A stretch of 33,545 nucleotides of DNA. It comes from Caldithrix sp. (GTDB lineage Bacteria > Zhuqueibacterota > Zhuqueibacteria > Oceanimicrobiales > Oceanimicrobiaceae). The stretch lies in NCBI GenBank assembly GCA_004356825.1, contig SMXC01000196.1, positions 1-33,545 on the forward strand, read 5' to 3'. Shown here piece after piece: positions 5,388-14,396 of the stretch. Each line of letters opens with the position of its first letter. The stretch's first letter is position 1. The notes beneath the pieces were generated by a model that was not told the origin of the DNA, did not search any database, and saw only the letters and a program-made list of their open reading frames with translations. The translations under genes were made by a program, and so were the position numbers.

Positions 5388-7670
5388 TTAAGAAAGTCCT
5401 TTGCTGCGGCGCAAATACCACTCGACTGACAAAATAAGAATCAGCAGCAGGAACAAAATCGGCATATCCCACAAATCATATTCGACCAATTTGGAATAGC
5501 TGCTTTGCATCACTGAAATCTCATCCGGCAGGCTTTCGGCCTCATTCTGATAATAATATTTGCCGCCGCTGATTTCAGCAATTCTTTTCAGAAGCGGGGC
5601 TTGCAGCTGCGCGTTTGAAAACTCCACCGTCGATTCTTCAACAAAAAATGCAGCTTCTGTATTACCCAAAAATGACCCATTTGATGAACGCGCCTCAATT
5701 TCTACTAAATACAAGCCCTGTTCATCGGGCTGATAAGCGCCGACATACTCGACCTTGCCGTTGGAGGACCAGTTAAACAAAACGTCAACTCTCTTCCCGG
5801 ACGGCGTGGTGATCCGGGCTTTAATTGTGGCGTCCTGGATTGTTGAGAAAGTGCTGTCTCGCAAATCAACTTTCAAAATTACTTCGTCACCCGGAACGTA
5901 AGTCTCCTTATCCAGATGGCATTCAATCGGTTCAGGAGATGCGAGCGCCAACCAGCGCAGAATCTGACGCCAAAAACGCTCGTGACTCATATCCTCGTGC
6001 GGCAACCCCATTTGCCATAGCCATGAGCTGGAGGTCGCAAACACCATGGATCGGCCCCGGCCAAAACGCTGTTGAGCGAGAATAATTTTAGGATCCCCTG
6101 CCTCACTCAGCGGGTGGACCGCGAGAATCGTCGCGCCCGGTTTCGCCCGCCCCAGCGGGTTGTAGCCTTCCAAATCCGGCAGGGCGCTCCACAAATTACG
6201 ACTTTCACTTTCTGTTGACGCAAGCTGTAAAATTGGATTTCGATATCCATCCGGGGTCAGCAGCAGCTTGAATTTATCCCGAAACGTGGCAGAAAATTGC
6301 TGCCCTTCGTTATTTCTGTAAGGTAATTCAACCGGCAGTATTTTTTCTATCGGAGTCCCGTAGTAGTTGCCCTGGCCAAAAGTCTCACTGCCGCCAAGCA
6401 TTAAAAATCCACCGCCGCGCTGGGAGACGAATTCTAATGTATTCTCCAATTCTTTTGAAGTAAAAAAATCGGCCTCAATGCTGCCAAAAATGATCGCATC
6501 GTATTCGAAAAGCTCCTTCTTGTTTTTCGGGTAGCCGTCTCTCAGCTCGCTTTGATTCTTAATCCCCTGGCGGTAAAACTTATCCTGGCTCGTTCGCAAC
6601 AGCGAAACCAGCTCCAAGCTTGGGTCGCCGTCAATTGCTCGACGAAGATACTTAAACTCGGCGCGCGGATGGCCATCAATGTAAAGCACACGGGCGCGTT
6701 TGCTGCGATTATCGATCAAAAAACTCTTGCTGTTGTTTTCTTTTATGGACTCATTTTCCTGCGCCACCACGTTCAAGCTATATCTGACAAACCCGCTTTT
6801 TTGAGGAGAAAATTTTAGCGAAGTTCGAGTCGCAGCACCCTCTAAATTTACTATTTTTCTTTTTACAATCCTGCCTTCTTCTCGTAATTCCAATTCGATT
6901 TTTTTCTTGTTAAAGCTTTTATTCTTAATGAGCGCCGAAAGTTCAATAACCGAATTTTCAATAACCGAGTGGTTGACTGCCACTTTTGATAACTCAATAT
7001 CTTCGGAACGTTCACTGCCCACACCAACGACGAAAACCGGTAAATTTTTGTCTTTCATCGCGGCAGCGAATTCCAGCGGATCGTCATCGCCATTATTGAC
7101 GCCGTCGGTGAAAAGTATAACACCGGAGACGGCACTCTGTTTTGCGACATCGACTGCAAAAGCCAAACTCCGTGCCAAGTTCGTTGCGGCGCCTTGGGCG
7201 GCTAATTGTTGAGTCCCTATCAAATGTCCGACTTCCGAAGAAAATTTATACATTTGAATCTTAAAATTCTTCTTCAGCCTGTCCGTTAACCCGGGGGCCT
7301 CTTCACTTCCCAATAATGTTTTGATAAAATCTAACCTGGATAAGTCATCTTCAGCATCCTGAATGGACATGCTTCTGGAATCGTCAACCAGCAGGATCAA
7401 GGAGCTTTTGCGCGGGACAACCATCGATACAGTAACCACCGGTTCCATTAAGAGGATCAAGAGCAGCGTAATTACCACGAACTTTAAACCGATCAAAACG
7501 CCTTTGAATTTTCGGTTTAACTGCAAAGTTGTTTTTCTGTAAATCAGCAAAAGAGCCACAGCAAATAAAGACACAATCCCCAAAAGGACTAGAATAGAGG
7601 GAAGTAATTTAAAAGTGATTTCGCCTTCTGAAAAAACTACCGGGCTGTATTTTAGTAGAAATTCGAGCAT
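5388..7670 (-). CDS. VWA-domain membrane protein with glutamine-amidotransferase-like domain
   Basis: A 760-residue protein anchored by two N-terminal helices (about 23-43 and 58-80) and one C-terminal helix (about 733-752), so most of it faces the periplasm. A von Willebrand factor A domain starts near residue 90, with an intact metal-ion-dependent adhesion site: D96-x-S98-x-S100 in LLVDDSRSM, and VILFTDGVNNGDD further on. A beta-rich stretch follows, then a region beginning RVLYIDGHPRAEFKYL and containing RGGGFLMLGGSETFG, which resembles class-I glutamine amidotransferase-like folds (DUF1355 type) without an obvious catalytic Cys. A further beta-sandwich precedes the last helix. VWA proteins beside MoxR ATPases are thought to be their partners or substrates. 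It lies 97 bases after the DUF4175-like gene. Confidence 0.85.
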   Translation of the reverse strand: MLEFLLKYSPVVFSEGEITFKLLPSILVLLGIVSLFAVALLLIYRKTTLQLNRKFKGVLIGLKFVVITLLLILLMEPVVTVSMVVPRKSSLILLVDDSRSMSIQDAEDDLSRLDFIKTLLGSEEAPGLTDRLKKNFKIQMYKFSSEVGHLIGTQQLAAQGAATNLARSLAFAVDVAKQSAVSGVILFTDGVNNGDDDPLEFAAAMKDKNLPVFVVGVGSERSEDIELSKVAVNHSVIENSVIELSALIKNKSFNKKKIELELREEGRIVKRKIVNLEGAATRTSLKFSPQKSGFVRYSLNVVAQENESIKENNSKSFLIDNRSKRARVLYIDGHPRAEFKYLRRAIDGDPSLELVSLLRTSQDKFYRQGIKNQSELRDGYPKNKKELFEYDAIIFGSIEADFFTSKELENTLEFVSQRGGGFLMLGGSETFGQGNYYGTPIEKILPVELPYRNNEGQQFSATFRDKFKLLLTPDGYRNPILQLASTESESRNLWSALPDLEGYNPLGRAKPGATILAVHPLSEAGDPKIILAQQRFGRGRSMVFATSSSWLWQMGLPHEDMSHERFWRQILRWLALASPEPIECHLDKETYVPGDEVILKVDLRDSTFSTIQDATIKARITTPSGKRVDVLFNWSSNGKVEYVGAYQPDEQGLYLVEIEARSSNGSFLGNTEAAFFVEESTVEFSNAQLQAPLLKRIAEISGGKYYYQNEAESLPDEISVMQSSYSKLVEYDLWDMPILFLLLILILSVEWYLRRSKGLS

Positions 7671-7697
7671 TCTAAAATTTTAATGTTATTTCTAAAT

Positions 7698-7767
7698 GCT
7701 GGGTGCTTGATGCTTGATGCTTGATCCAGAATCCAGAATCCAGCATCCAGCACCCAGCATCCAGAAA
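7698..7767. repeat. Ten-unit heptanucleotide array forming a hairpin
   Basis: The 70 bases divide exactly into ten 7-base units: GCTGGGT, three GCTTGAT, two CCAGAAT, then CCAGCAT, CCAGCAC, CCAGCAT and CCAGAAA. The two halves are near reverse complements, so the array can fold into a long stem. It ends at the base before the stop codon of the DUF4175-like gene (- strand) and fills most of the gap to the next gene. Confidence 0.85.
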
Positions 7768-10700
7768 CTATTGTTTTGTCTTCGAAAGCGCTTCATAATA
7801 TTTCTCAACCAAAGCCTCGTACTCGGGTGGAATTTTTTCTTCCCGGGCCAGAAACAGTTTTTCTTTATTTTTCATCATTTCTAACTTATGCGCCAGCTCA
7901 GCTTCAAAAGCTTTCAACGGGTCGAGCACCTGTTCTTCTATCAATTGAAATCTCTCCGGAAGTCCGCCGCTAAAACTGCGGATGATACCCGCCATATTTT
8001 GACTTAACTTTCGAAACTCCCGGCTGAGCGAACTGTCACCTTGAACCGCCCTTTGAATATGCTGCAGATTTCTTAAGTTTTCCGCCAACCGTTTATTCCA
8101 GTCCAAACTCCGCGCATCGACCGTCTGCTCAGGCCCTCCTCTCTCACCCTGACCGGCCTGGCGATTCTCTGAACTTTGTCCCGATTGGCCTGGCTTTTCT
8201 TCTTGACTATTCTTTGTTCTTGCAAGACCTTGAGTTTCTCTCTTCATGGATTCCAGTTTCTCGCGCAGGCGACGGGTTTGGTTAAGCGCTAAATCAAGTT
8301 TTTCCTCATCGGTTTCTGCAAATATGCCACGCAGATTGGTCAGTTTTTCGCGTAGTTGTTCAAGACTATTTAATATATCTTTTTCGGCCTGCAGCGCAGA
8401 ATTTAACCGATTCCGCTGTAGAAGATTTTCAGCGCTTTCCATTTTTTTGTCTAAACCGGCCCGTTTCATTTCCTGCGCTAATTTGTTTATTTCACGCGAG
8501 AATTCTTTTTTATTTTCGCGCGCTTGACGGGATAATGAGTTGACCTGACCCTTAGCGGTTTCAAAATTATCCTTTAAAGTTGCTTGTTTTTCTCGTGCTT
8601 CCCGAAGTTGGTTCTGGTTCGGTAGTTCCTGGTTTTTTAAATTCTCCACATCTTCAGTCAAATTTTTCTGCGCTTCAACCATTCGCTGGAACTGCTGCTC
8701 GAGACTCTCAATTTGCCGCCGCAACGACTCTTTTTGGTTTTGCTGCAGCTTTTCCTGAAGACGTTTCAACCGATTCAACGCCTGCGTTCCTTTCGCCGCC
8801 GCCCTGTTCATATTGTCCTGGCGGAGATTGTTCAAGGCCTTGTTCATTTCATTTGCTGCCCGCCTCAAATCATCCTGGACTTCCTGCGGTAGATTTGAAT
8901 TGCTCTGACCCTTCCGCTGCATCTGCCTGGTTAATTCCTGAGTTTTCCGGCGAATATCTTCCTGCTTGCGCCGCAATTCTTCAATCTGGCGTTTCTTCGC
9001 TTGAAGTGTAAGCTCTTTGCGCGCTAAGTCGCGAGTTTGCCGGTTCAGTTGCTGCTGTCGGCGAGCCAGGTCCTTGATTTTCTTGAGCGCATCATTCATC
9101 TGTTCATTTTTCTGCTGCTGTTGATTTTGGCGCAGAGTCTCATACTTATTCTTGAGCTTATCCATTTCATCATCAAAGAGTTGGGCCAACTCGTCCATTG
9201 TGGCCTGACTTCCTGCCCCCTGCCCTTGCGCGCGCTGCAACTGGATTTTCTTCAGTTGTACCTCGGCCCGCAACAAACTTTGATACGCCTCTCGTTCGGG
9301 AACCAAGGCGTCTTTTATCTGTTTTGAATCAAGCTCGACAAGCGCCCGTTCCATTGCTTCGATTGCCGTAGAATAAAACTTCGGAATTTCGCCGTCCGAT
9401 TCCCGTGAAAATAAAGATCTTTGCTGCATTTGCATCAGCGTGCTTTGGGTGACATCACGCAAGTTTTTTTGACTTTCAATGATAATGTCTATATTATTTG
9501 CCGCTTCATCCGCATCAATTTTTTGAATTTTCTGCTGCAATTTCCAGGTAGCGACAATAATTTCTTTCTGAGTTTCCGAGAGCCGGCCCCCCATCCCACT
9601 TGAGCCACCTTGCCCTCCTTGCGACATCGAACGATAAAATTCCTTATCAAACGAACGAACTGAAATAAAAAATATCTCTGAAGTTACTGATTCCGGATTT
9701 TTCGAGTCTCGGCTGTCATCGGCTTGAATATGGTAAGTCAAAAAATCGCCGGGCTGAACTTTCAGGTCTTCCAAATAAAATAAATATTCCGCTGTAAATT
9801 CCTGAATCTGCTCGAATTGTCCGGATGAATTCTCCCTTGAGGTTTTGCGTGTGCTCAATGTCAACTCTTTTGAATCCGATCCGTTTACAGTATAGATCAG
9901 TTTTAGCGAAGGCAGCCCGTAATCATCTCTCACTTCAATTTTAATCGGCACCTCTTCAAGCATGGAAGCTTTTATGTCGTAACCCGGTCTCTCGATCGTT
10001 AAAACCGGCGGTTGATTTGGCAACGCGTGGATATAGTATTCCGGGGGCGGATCATTGGTGAGTCCATCTGTGTCTGTAATACGGATTTTATAAAAGCTGT
10101 CGCTGGTTACTTTGAACGAGGCCGTCACTACTGAATCCGCTGAGATGGAGGTCTCGAGCTTTTTCTCGTTTTCCCCGAGCATGATTTCGGCTTTATAAAG
10201 ACGCTTATCCGCTACTGCGGTCATCTTTATAATTGTGCCTTCCGGGGCCCAGACATCACCGGTGTCGGTTTCTTTTTTCGATTTGAGGCCGGTATATTTC
10301 GGGTAAATGTAAGTTAAATCCACCCGAGTTACTTTTGGAGCATCATATACAGTAAACGTAAAAATATCGGAGAGTCTCTGGTCCGCTTTCACATAATATT
10401 TTGTTTCGTTTTGAATACTAAAAAAATTGTAGACAAAAACACCTTTATCGCCGGTGATGTCCATCTCTGATTTTTTCCAAGAAGAATCGCCTTCGGAATA
10501 ATACAAAACCATCTCTTCCGGCTCGAAGCCGGTTATGTCGGCCCTGATTTCCCGGGCCGAGCCTTTCGGGATGCGTATGTTGCCCGGTGACACTTCAAAA
10601 GTGGGAAAGAGTTTTGCATTCCGAAACTTCCACGGTGAAAAGATACGATTGGTTTTCAAAGCAAAAAAATCGAGATTCGCGGGGATCATCGCTCCCAAAA

Positions 10701-11178
10701 ACAACAGAAGCGCCATGGCAAAGCTGCTCCAAACAACTGCGCTTTTGCTGCGAATGGATTTTGATAAATTAAGAGGTTGTATATGAAAACGGGCGTCATC
10801 CAAAAGTTGCGCCAGCAGACGGGGTGACGCTCCGGGATTTTCAGCACCGCCCAATTCAACTGCAGTAACCAGACGGTCTTCCAATTGCGGGTGCTTTTCT
10901 TCTAAATAACGGGCGAGCTGAATTTCAGTGGGAACATTCAGAAACGGCCGCACGATCGTCCAAAATAAAGTTACGACAAAAGTGGTGACAATTCCTGTCA
11001 TCAAAAAGAACCGGGCTGCTCCCTCTAATTCCAAAAGGAAATCCAACAAAAAAACAAACAAGAGAGCCGCAATTGTACTAAGCAACGTGATCGAGCCGCC
11101 CTTCAGTAGAATCAACATTTTCCAGTGTTGACAGACTTTGTTGATGCGTCTTTTTAGAGTTTCATGTCGGGCGTTCAT
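7768..11178 (-). CDS. DUF4175-like giant membrane and coiled-coil protein
   Basis: An 1136-residue protein. The N-terminus has two adjacent membrane helices (about 20-46 and 52-77), then NVPTEIQLARYLEEKHPQL and EDRLVTAVEL, a signature I associate with DUF4175-type proteins, then a third helix near 148-168. Residues about 180-510 are beta-rich, probably several Ig-like periplasmic domains. From about 530 to 1040 it is a very long Gln/Arg/Glu-rich coiled coil (for example ARRQQQLNRQTRDLARKELT), broken by a Gly/Gln-rich linker. An AGGTGA sits a suitable distance before the ATG. Its position between the two VWA genes is typical of MoxR/VWA clusters in FCB and Acidobacteria genomes (recalled, not searched). 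It may scaffold the complex. The exact function is unknown. Confidence 0.75.
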   Translation of the reverse strand: MNARHETLKRRINKVCQHWKMLILLKGGSITLLSTIAALLFVFLLDFLLELEGAARFFLMTGIVTTFVVTLFWTIVRPFLNVPTEIQLARYLEEKHPQLEDRLVTAVELGGAENPGASPRLLAQLLDDARFHIQPLNLSKSIRSKSAVVWSSFAMALLLFLGAMIPANLDFFALKTNRIFSPWKFRNAKLFPTFEVSPGNIRIPKGSAREIRADITGFEPEEMVLYYSEGDSSWKKSEMDITGDKGVFVYNFFSIQNETKYYVKADQRLSDIFTFTVYDAPKVTRVDLTYIYPKYTGLKSKKETDTGDVWAPEGTIIKMTAVADKRLYKAEIMLGENEKKLETSISADSVVTASFKVTSDSFYKIRITDTDGLTNDPPPEYYIHALPNQPPVLTIERPGYDIKASMLEEVPIKIEVRDDYGLPSLKLIYTVNGSDSKELTLSTRKTSRENSSGQFEQIQEFTAEYLFYLEDLKVQPGDFLTYHIQADDSRDSKNPESVTSEIFFISVRSFDKEFYRSMSQGGQGGSSGMGGRLSETQKEIIVATWKLQQKIQKIDADEAANNIDIIIESQKNLRDVTQSTLMQMQQRSLFSRESDGEIPKFYSTAIEAMERALVELDSKQIKDALVPEREAYQSLLRAEVQLKKIQLQRAQGQGAGSQATMDELAQLFDDEMDKLKNKYETLRQNQQQQKNEQMNDALKKIKDLARRQQQLNRQTRDLARKELTLQAKKRQIEELRRKQEDIRRKTQELTRQMQRKGQSNSNLPQEVQDDLRRAANEMNKALNNLRQDNMNRAAAKGTQALNRLKRLQEKLQQNQKESLRRQIESLEQQFQRMVEAQKNLTEDVENLKNQELPNQNQLREAREKQATLKDNFETAKGQVNSLSRQARENKKEFSREINKLAQEMKRAGLDKKMESAENLLQRNRLNSALQAEKDILNSLEQLREKLTNLRGIFAETDEEKLDLALNQTRRLREKLESMKRETQGLARTKNSQEEKPGQSGQSSENRQAGQGERGGPEQTVDARSLDWNKRLAENLRNLQHIQRAVQGDSSLSREFRKLSQNMAGIIRSFSGGLPERFQLIEEQVLDPLKAFEAELAHKLEMMKNKEKLFLAREEKIPPEYEALVEKYYEALSKTKQ

Positions 11179-11362
11179 GTAGAAATCACCTGATTAAAAA
11201 ACCTTTCTTTTAGAACCCACCAAGCGCCAGTGTTATTATCTGGAGTCATTACGATACGCTGTCATTTAAGTAAGATATCTTTACAACTTTAAATAATGAC
11301 GCCAACAGTAAATGACTTAATGACCTTTGTTTTGTCATTTGTTTCACTGTCAGCCAATTTTT
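11179..11362. repeat. Intergenic cluster of GTCATT/AATGAC motifs
   Basis: The 184-base gap upstream of the DUF4175-like gene holds six GTCATT or AATGAC motifs in both orientations, including a hairpin GTCATTTAAG (11261-11270) against CTTTAAATAATGAC (11287-11300). It may be a degenerate repeat element or a binding region for a regulator. No promoter boxes are convincing. Confidence 0.4.
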
Positions 11363-13417
11363 CTACCGATATGTCCTATTTGCTAACCAGGTCTCCGCTA
11401 TCAAAAGTAGAATTACTCCCAAGATCACAAACCGCCAAATCTTTTGATTTTTTTCCTGCTGCTCGTCCAGCTTGACGCCGGAGAAGGAAACGGATTGGAT
11501 GTTAGTCTCCGAAACCCGGGCAACCAAGTCCTGAAGTTCATCCGGCGGAATTGGCGTCAAGTCGGATTCCCGCGGGTCAACATTGACAGCAACGTAACTC
11601 GTCTTGTTGTTTTTCCGAATTTCATAAATACCCGGTTCGGAAGTGTCATAGAAAACATCTCCCTCCGGCACGACTTTTTTACCCGAAGGGTATTTAACTG
11701 CACAATCCGAATTATTTAAAGGGGTTAACTGTGCATTTCGCAAAGGTACTGAATCTCCAACTAACAGTGACTTTTGACCTTTTCTCTCCGAAGCGACATA
11801 ATCTAAAGTTTGATAAATCAGTGGAAGAAATATTGCTTTGACCGGCAGGTTATTCCATTCGGCGTCGAGGCTCGAGGTAAAAAGAATGACTTTCCCAGCC
11901 CCGACTTTACGTTCCAAAATCGCCGGATTGCCATCATCAAAAAAAGCGAGGGTGGATTCGGGGGTTAATGGTTTTGTTTTAAAATATTGATAGAATTGTG
12001 CGGAGCTAGGGTCGCTCTGTCCGGGGTCTGCAAAAAGTCTAAAGATCGAATGTTGAAAATCAACCTCGGCCAGAATCACACTGGTTTCACGGTTCACAGA
12101 TTTAAAAGCTGGTTCCGTCAAAAAGGCCGGGGTAAGGTCAGCAAAGAACCGGTTAAACGTCTTGGGCTTCACATTATCACCAAGTGCGATAAGAAGCCCA
12201 CCGCCGGCCCGTACATAGTAAGTCAGTCGTTGTAGTGTTTCGCGGTCCAGGTTTTTAACGTTGGCCAGAATGACCGCCCGGTAGTTGCTGAAGTTATATG
12301 CTCTGGCTTTTTGGGGAATCGTCGTAATTAAGGAGTATTTAGCCAAATCCGGAAGATTGATCGCTCGTTCCAAAAAAAATAATTCGTCTAGAACAGTATC
12401 TTTATGCGGCTCTCCGTTAATCGCCAGCAACTGAGCTTTTGTTTTATCCTCCAGAACAAAAAAATAGCGATTATCGATTGTTATACTTTCATCTTCAAAA
12501 ACAACATCTATATTTCCGGAAGCGTTTCCTTGCGGAAAGCGGACACGTTTGAATTGTACAATTTGTTCCTCATCCGCAGAAACAGTCACGTTTCTTTGTG
12601 CGATTTTTTTATTATTGATATTTAAGACCACCTTAAGTCGTTTTTTATCATTGCCGTAGTTTTTGATGCGCGTTAACACATCGCCGGTTTGAGCAGAACG
12701 ATGCTCTCTTGAAATGTGCACATCTACAACAGCGATATTGGAAAATTCAGATACTTCAATCGGCACAAAATTCAAGTTAATTCCGGCTTGGACTGTCCAG
12801 TGCGGGTTCAAGCTCTCGCTGGCAGATTTCTGGAAGTCGGATATCAAGTGAATGGTCTTCGAAGCTAACTGAGATTCGAGCAGAACAGTCTCGGCGGTCT
12901 GGATGGCGTTTAGGTAATTCGTACTTTGTTTGGAAAGCGAAAAACGATGTTCAAAATTTAATAACCCGGAAAAATCATCTCCAGTTTCAGCAATTGCTTC
13001 AGTGGTCTCGGAAAACTGCATGATAGTGACCCGATCGCCCGGTCGCGCAGATCTCACAATTTCCTTTGCCTTGGCAATCGCCTTTTTGAAATTGTCTTCA
13101 TATCCCATGCTGAACGAATTATCTACCAAAACAACAAATGCTTTGGATTCATCGCCCCAAACAGAGCTCCCCTCAACATTATTAAAAAAGGGACGAGCAA
13201 ACGCAAAAGCAAGAAAGGCAAAAGCTGCTATCCGCATTAGTAAAAGCAGCAGTTGTTTTAGCTTTTGAGACTTGAACTTTTTTGCAGGATCGACTTTCAA
13301 GAAGCGCATCGCCGCAAAGGGAAGTTTAATCGCACGATTACGCTTAATAAAATGAATAAGGATCGGAACAGACACAGCTGCCATTCCCCAAAGAAATAAA
13401 GAATTTAAAAAAGTCAT
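11363..13417 (-). CDS. BatA-like VWA membrane protein
   Basis: A 684-residue protein with the BatA-type N-terminus: a first helix (LFLWGMAAVSVPILIHFI), the RNRAIKLPFAAMRFL segment, and a second helix ending in AFARPFF near residue 78, the pattern of TIGR02226-type proteins. The VWA domain follows with an intact metal site D99-x-S101-x-S103 (VVLVDNSFSM). A second half holds beta-rich DUF-like sequence and VRAGGGLLIALGDN, resembling the glutamine-amidotransferase-like region of the 5388-7670 protein. The last helix is near 660-678. It starts 12 bases after the DUF58 stop codon, so the two are almost certainly co-transcribed. BatA proteins in other bacteria were linked to aerotolerance and to MoxR partners; the molecular role is not established. 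Confidence 0.88.
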   Translation of the reverse strand: MTFLNSLFLWGMAAVSVPILIHFIKRNRAIKLPFAAMRFLKVDPAKKFKSQKLKQLLLLLMRIAAFAFLAFAFARPFFNNVEGSSVWGDESKAFVVLVDNSFSMGYEDNFKKAIAKAKEIVRSARPGDRVTIMQFSETTEAIAETGDDFSGLLNFEHRFSLSKQSTNYLNAIQTAETVLLESQLASKTIHLISDFQKSASESLNPHWTVQAGINLNFVPIEVSEFSNIAVVDVHISREHRSAQTGDVLTRIKNYGNDKKRLKVVLNINNKKIAQRNVTVSADEEQIVQFKRVRFPQGNASGNIDVVFEDESITIDNRYFFVLEDKTKAQLLAINGEPHKDTVLDELFFLERAINLPDLAKYSLITTIPQKARAYNFSNYRAVILANVKNLDRETLQRLTYYVRAGGGLLIALGDNVKPKTFNRFFADLTPAFLTEPAFKSVNRETSVILAEVDFQHSIFRLFADPGQSDPSSAQFYQYFKTKPLTPESTLAFFDDGNPAILERKVGAGKVILFTSSLDAEWNNLPVKAIFLPLIYQTLDYVASERKGQKSLLVGDSVPLRNAQLTPLNNSDCAVKYPSGKKVVPEGDVFYDTSEPGIYEIRKNNKTSYVAVNVDPRESDLTPIPPDELQDLVARVSETNIQSVSFSGVKLDEQQEKNQKIWRFVILGVILLLIAETWLANRTYR

Positions 13418-13429
13418 TGCAAAGATCGG

Positions 13430-14323
13430 TTAGTCTTTTCGACTGCGATGATTCAAGTAGCTGAAAAGTGCAAAATCCAGCGGCTTAGAAGTTTCTAACA
13501 AATGGTAATCAACGTGCATCCTGCCACAGCCTCTTTTTAGCCATGACATATGCGCCCGTAATTTTTTCATATAATTATCACGAACCAAAGAGGGTATAGC
13601 CATAAATTGTGAATCTCCTTCCATATCAACAAACTTCGTCGCGTTTTTAAAAGGAAAGGTCAATTCTGTTTCATCCATAATATGAAAGATGATGACGTCA
13701 TGACCTTTAAAACGGAAATGCTGCAGCCCGCGTAATATAGCAGCAGGGTCATCCAGCAAATCGGAAATTAAAATAATCAGACCCTTTTTATTGATGGTTT
13801 CGGCAATCTGGTGCAGCGGCATGGACATCTCGCTTTCATTGGCCGCCTCTATTTTTTCGAGGTAGCGCAAAATGGACAGCATGTGCCCTTTCTTATTTCT
13901 GGAATGAATAATCTGGTTAATCTGGTTATCATAAGTAATGAGCCCGACGCCGTCGCGCTGCTGAAAAATCATGTAACCCAGGGACGCCGTCAAGTAAGAA
14001 GCGTATTCCAACTTCGACAGGCCGTTGCCGCCGTAATTCATGGAGGCGCTGGTGTCCAGCAAAATGTGGCAGTTCAAGTTGGTTTCTTCTTCGAATTCTT
14101 TCACGTAGTACCGGTCGGAGCGGGCGTAAACTTTCCAATCGATATGGCGGATGTCGTCTCCCGGGGTGTACTCGCGGTATTCAGCGAACTCCACGCTGAA
14201 CCCCCGGTAAGGACTGCGGTGCAAGCCATAAATAAAGCCTTCAACCACGGTACGGGCGCGCAGCTCCATGCCGGAGATTTTGGAAAGAATCTTCGGGTCT
14301 AAAAATCTTATCTGGTTCGCCAT
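13430..14323 (-). CDS. DUF58 domain protein (MoxR partner)
   Basis: A 297-residue soluble protein of the DUF58 family. It shows the hallmark SPYRGFSVEFAEYREYTPG, then DDIRHIDWKVYARSDRYYVK (residues about 37-75), followed by ILLDTSASM with the DxSxS metal-site pattern of a VWA-like fold at D90-S92-S94. Its length is normal. DUF58 genes nearly always sit directly after a MoxR ATPase gene; here it does so with a 73-base gap that holds a short hairpin. The usual proposal is that DUF58 couples the ATPase to membrane VWA proteins. No strong ribosome binding site is visible before the ATG. Confidence 0.92.
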   Translation of the reverse strand: MANQIRFLDPKILSKISGMELRARTVVEGFIYGLHRSPYRGFSVEFAEYREYTPGDDIRHIDWKVYARSDRYYVKEFEEETNLNCHILLDTSASMNYGGNGLSKLEYASYLTASLGYMIFQQRDGVGLITYDNQINQIIHSRNKKGHMLSILRYLEKIEAANESEMSMPLHQIAETINKKGLIILISDLLDDPAAILRGLQHFRFKGHDVIIFHIMDETELTFPFKNATKFVDMEGDSQFMAIPSLVRDNYMKKLRAHMSWLKRGCGRMHVDYHLLETSKPLDFALFSYLNHRSRKD

Positions 14324-14336
14324 AATTCAAAAAACT

Positions 14337-14384
14337 AATTACAAATGTCAAATTACAAAACAAAGAAATTGAAAATTTGTAATT
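14337..14384. repeat. Short inverted repeat between MoxR and DUF58 genes
   Basis: AATTACAAAT (14337-14346) and ATTTGTAATT (14375-14384) are perfect reverse complements with an A-rich loop. It lies inside the operon and could be an mRNA hairpin that sets relative expression, or a relic of a small repeat. Confidence 0.5.
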
Positions 14385-14396
14385 CGAAATTGGGAT

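Noticed and set aside
7698-7767. Heptamer array considered as a CRISPR
   Set aside because: Units are 7 bases with no spacers.
8580-9011. 143-residue + strand ORF opposite the DUF4175-like gene
   Set aside because: Antisense shadow produced by the biased codons of the coiled coil.
13811-14302. 163-residue + strand ORF
   Set aside because: Antisense to the DUF58 gene.
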